From Thermoplasmata archaeon (GTDB lineage Archaea; Thermoplasmatota; Thermoplasmata; Lutacidiplasmatales; UBA184), in the NCBI GenBank assembly GCA_021796385.1, contig JAJYXQ010000004.1, positions 1-53,701 on the forward strand: 53,701 bases of DNA. Reading direction: 5' to 3'. The translations under genes were made by a program, and so were the position numbers. Below the pieces are notes generated by a model. That model was not told the origin of the DNA. It saw nothing but the letters and a program-made list of their open reading frames with translations, and searched no databases. Positions 50,899 through 53,701 of this stretch are shown here, in pieces (within the stretch, counting starts at the first letter, position 1; the number at the start of each line of letters is the position of its first letter).

Positions 50899-51210
50899 AC
50901 ATCATCCGGACGGTGCGGACCCGGACGAACATCATTCCTTCCCAATCGAAAGTTTGTATCGGGTCTTGTATCACAGTCCACTGTCGACGCTCTTGCCCAT
51001 CTCAAGCTTTCTTCGGGCCCGCCTGTTCGTCTCTCGATTGGTGTTGCGTCCGCGGACCGAGCTCCGGGGATGAACGATGGGCGGAGGGGTGAAAGAGGAC
51101 CCAGTGGCGGAGTATCAAGAACGGTTGCTGGAGGACCAGATCTGGGCAGAACCGCTTGAGGTGATCAACGCAATTCACATAGTCAACGAAGCGGGGGGAA
51201 GATCCCTGTC
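50899..51210. other. 312-base stretch without a recognised gene
   Basis: Convergent 3' ends of the amidohydrolase gene and the Ig-like surface protein gene. An open frame from 51077 to 51430 runs antisense into the latter and does not look like a protein. No repeat or RNA gene is seen. Confidence 0.35.
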
Positions 51211-53701
51211 CTACGGCTCACCCGGTGTCCCTGGAGCGGGAGAGGTAGGCGCAGGTGCCGGCCGTGGCAGTACCGTCCCTCCAGGGCTCTCCTGGTGGAC
51301 CCCAGGGGACAGGGATGTCTGGGTGGACGAGACTACGCTCGACGAGCCACCTCCCTTGCGCGACCAGAGTTGCAGGAGGAGCGCTATCCCGATCAGGACC
51401 AGGATGGCGACCAGCACCACGAGGAGGTAATCCACCCATGTCGGCGAGGTCGTCACCGATGTCGGGGACGCCCCCGGGCCGCTCGTAGCGTTCGGTGACA
51501 CCACGACACTTGCCGGGAGGCTCGTGGCCGTCGCTCCCGTCCCGTCCGTCACCTCCACGCTCACCATGTATGTTCCCGGATTCGCCCCGGGAAGGGTAAG
51601 GGAAGGACTCGCCTTTCCCGACAGCAGGGAACCGTTCAGGTACCACGCGTAGACCACGATCCCCGTCCCTCCGCTCACACTGGCGGTGAACGTGAGGGTG
51701 GTGGGTCCCGTGGCCGAAACCGGGGAGGTTGCGAGCGTCACCCGCAAGGCGGGGTTCACGGTCACGCTCACGGACGCGCTCGCTGTCGACCCCGTGGAGT
51801 CGGTCGCGGTCACTGAGAGGGTCCGGTTCCCGGCCGCGGTCGGAACGCACGTCAGCGTCCCGGTGTCGGCGCCGAGACATCCCGGCGGAAGGCCAGACCA
51901 AGCATACGTGTAAGCACCGCTCCCACCAGATATGCCGGCGGCCACGCTGAAGCTCTCCCCGAGGTCCAAGGCCGTCACCGATGCCGTCAACGTCGCCGTC
52001 CCAAGCGCGGGGAATACAGTGATGGTCAGCGGAGACCCGGTGACACTTTCTCCATTCGAATCCGTAACGGTCACCCACACGGAGTACGTTCCGGGCGCGT
52101 TGGGGATGCATGCGAGCGTGGTCGCGTTGGCGCTGGAGCAACCCGGCGGGAGACCGTGCCAGACCACACCGAACGAGGCCGTACCCGCGACCGGGCTCAC
52201 CGAGAGGTTTGTACTGGTCCCGAGGTCCAAGGAGCTCTTCGAGACCGTTAGCGTCCCCGCCAAGGGGGCCGCTGATACGTCAAGGGCTATCCCCGCGGAA
52301 ATTCGGACCGCCCCGTTTCCATCGGTCAACGAGACCGAGACCGTGTACGTTCCGCTCCGGGAAGGGGCGCAGGAAAGCGAGGGCCCGTCCACGGAGGCGC
52401 AGCCGGACGGGAGCCCGCTCCAGACGTAGGCATAGGGCGAGGCCCCGCCGGCGATCGTCACCGTGAAGGTAACGCCCATCCCGACGTCCAGTGCGGTCAC
52501 GGTGGCAGAAACCCCAGGGGTCCCGAGCGCGGCTGACACCGTGATCTGGACCGGAGAAGAGCTCACATTCATCCCATTTCCGTCGGTGACGGAAACGGTC
52601 ACGGTGTATGTCCCCGCAGTCCCGGTCGGCGGAGTGCAGGAGACCGTAGACGTCCTCGTCCCCGTGCATCCCCCGGGCAAACCCATCCAGGCATAGGTGG
52701 GTGTTCCCGTGGCGACGCTCGCCAGGGCGCTCAAGGTGGTCGTCTGGCCATCATCAAGGAGGTTCCGGCTGACGGCGGGTGTGGTGATCGTGGGGTCCGC
52801 AAAGACCGTGAGCGTACTTCCCGACAGGGTAGCGTTCCCACCGTTCGAATCCGTGATGGTCAAGGCGGGTACCGAGCTCCCGGTGTGGCCCGGGATGCAG
52901 GACAGTATCCAGACATTGAGCCCGGAGCATCCTGAGGGAAGGCCGCTCCAAGTGAAGGTGAGCCCTCCACTACCCGACGTTCCGGTGGCGGTCAATGTGG
53001 TGCTCTGTCCCAGGTCGATGGCGCCCGGGCTCCATGCGAGGCTTCCGAGGGTCGGGGGGGCCGACACCGTGACGAGCACCGGCCCGGACACTTGCGAACC
53101 TCCGTTCGAGTCCGTCACCGTCACGCTGATCATGGAGCCATTGCTCGGTGCTGTGGGTTTGCAGGTGATGCTGGTCGTGTTTGCAGTGGAGCACCCGATC
53201 GGGAGCCCCGACCAGACAAAGTGATCGCTCCCGCTACCGGGTGTGGCCGTGGTGGTCAAGACCACCGTCTGCCCGACATCCAAGGAAGTCCGGCTGGCCA
53301 CCGGAGTGCTTACGGTCGGGTCCGGGGAGACGACCACGGGGAAGCTGCCCACGCTCTTCGACACCCCGTTCCCGTCCACCACCGTCACCGCGGCCGAGAA
53401 GGATGTCCCCCCCGCCGACGCCGAGGGAGTGCAGTTCAACCAGCCCGTGCCACCGCTCCATGCGCTGACACATCCATCGGACGGACCGACACCGCTCCAG
53501 GAGAACGTGTAGGTGCCGGCACCGGCCGTGGCCGATGCCGTGAACACGACCGTCTGTCCCACGTCCATGAACGGCCGGGCCGGGGGAAGGCTGACCGTCA
53601 ACCCGAGTCCCAGCGCAGGGTCGACCGTGTAGGGGAGGACAGGGCTCGGGGTCGTCTTCCCGTTCGAATCCGTGACCGAGACCGATACGCTGAACGGGCT
53701 C
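51211..53701 (-). CDS. giant Ig-like surface protein, N terminus beyond the window
   Basis: At least 829 residues; the frame is open to the right edge, so the gene is cut at its 5' end and a TTG at 53601 is only internal. Visible domains: a series of about nine Ig/PKD-like modules of ~85 residues, seven with the GLPxGC...C signature (Cys-X9-Cys in six, a longer spacing of 12 in one), each ending in VTVTDSNG-type strands; a membrane helix (YLLVVLVAILVLIGIALLLQL); and a basic, Pro/Ser-rich cytoplasmic tail. The modules match those in the S53 peptidase and the kelch/PKD protein. The N terminus, and any catalytic or binding domain, is unseen. Many Asn-x-Thr/Ser sites. Confidence 0.85.
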   Translation of the reverse strand, partial: SPFSVSVSVTDSNGKTTPSPVLPYTVDPALGLGLTVSLPPARPFMDVGQTVVFTASATAGAGTYTFSWSGVGPSDGCVSAWSGGTGWLNCTPSASAGGTSFSAAVTVVDGNGVSKSVGSFPVVVSPDPTVSTPVASRTSLDVGQTVVLTTTATPGSGSDHFVWSGLPIGCSTANTTSITCKPTAPSNGSMISVTVTDSNGGSQVSGPVLVTVSAPPTLGSLAWSPGAIDLGQSTTLTATGTSGSGGLTFTWSGLPSGCSGLNVWILSCIPGHTGSSVPALTITDSNGGNATLSGSTLTVFADPTITTPAVSRNLLDDGQTTTLSALASVATGTPTYAWMGLPGGCTGTRTSTVSCTPPTGTAGTYTVTVSVTDGNGMNVSSSPVQITVSAALGTPGVSATVTALDVGMGVTFTVTIAGGASPYAYVWSGLPSGCASVDGPSLSCAPSRSGTYTVSVSLTDGNGAVRISAGIALDVSAAPLAGTLTVSKSSLDLGTSTNLSVSPVAGTASFGVVWHGLPPGCSSANATTLACIPNAPGTYSVWVTVTDSNGESVTGSPLTITVFPALGTATLTASVTALDLGESFSVAAGISGGSGAYTYAWSGLPPGCLGADTGTLTCVPTAAGNRTLSVTATDSTGSTASASVSVTVNPALRVTLATSPVSATGPTTLTFTASVSGGTGIVVYAWYLNGSLLSGKASPSLTLPGANPGTYMVSVEVTDGTGATATSLPASVVVSPNATSGPGASPTSVTTSPTWVDYLLVVLVAILVLIGIALLLQLWSRKGGGSSSVVSSTQTSLSPGVHQESPGGTVLPRPAPAPTSPAPGTPGEP

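Noticed and set aside
51077-51430. Plus-strand open frame at the end of the truncated Ig-like gene
   Set aside because: Its second half is antisense to the coding sequence and the remaining ~45 residues show no recognisable features or promoter.

Overview
The window looks like a GC-rich archaeal chromosome segment, most probably from the Thermoplasmatota. The support is: archaeal-type core genes (SecY followed by a DUF106/EMC3-like insertase and an archaeal cytidylate kinase, a 22-residue eL41 ribosomal protein, DUF835, archaeal-type sulfate adenylyltransferase); TATA-like boxes about 25 bases before many start codons, implying largely leaderless mRNAs; and very large secreted proteins rich in Asn-X-Ser/Thr sequons with one C-terminal membrane helix, as expected for an S-layer-type glycoprotein envelope. 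The lineage below phylum cannot be fixed by eye.

Layout. 1-4.3 kb: a 5'-truncated possible glycosyltransferase-like gene, a DUF998-type membrane protein, a small cysteine-rich membrane protein, a DUF5611-like protein and sulfate adenylyltransferase. 4.3-7.7 kb: a surface-anchored S53 peptidase. 7.7-11 kb: the secY - DUF106 - cmk operon, with the tiny eL41 gene convergent to it. 11.4-15.7 kb: a giant kelch/PKD surface protein, divergent from a winged-helix regulator (15.8-16.9 kb). 17.2-24.9 kb: a tightly coupled six-gene operon for a membrane complex related to group 4 hydrogenases and complex I, whose large subunit has lost the nickel ligands (Ehr-type). 25.2-33.9 kb: a metal-binding hypothetical, cobyric acid synthase, VOC and GNAT proteins, a membrane protein, a HAD hydrolase, an ABC exporter-like pair and CysRS. 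33.9-42 kb: a ~2,680-residue protein that joins a family 5 solute-binding domain to 23 tandem ~79-residue repeats and a membrane anchor. 42.3-47.8 kb: mutS-mutL and a solitary DNA methyltransferase. 47.8-53.7 kb: moaD-moaE, a two-domain DUF835 protein, an amidohydrolase and another giant Ig-like surface protein cut by the window edge.

How it fits together. Four large surface proteins (S53 peptidase, kelch/PKD protein, solute-binding stalk protein, truncated Ig-like protein) take about 18 kb, a third of the window, and suggest an organism that digests and captures peptides or other polymers at its surface. Three of them share one Ig-like module with a strict Cys-X9-Cys pair. The Ehr-like complex keeps its ion-pump subunits and the proximal FeS cluster of the small subunit, so it probably couples a non-hydrogen redox reaction to ion translocation. 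I found no CRISPR array, no intact tRNA or rRNA, and no mobile element.
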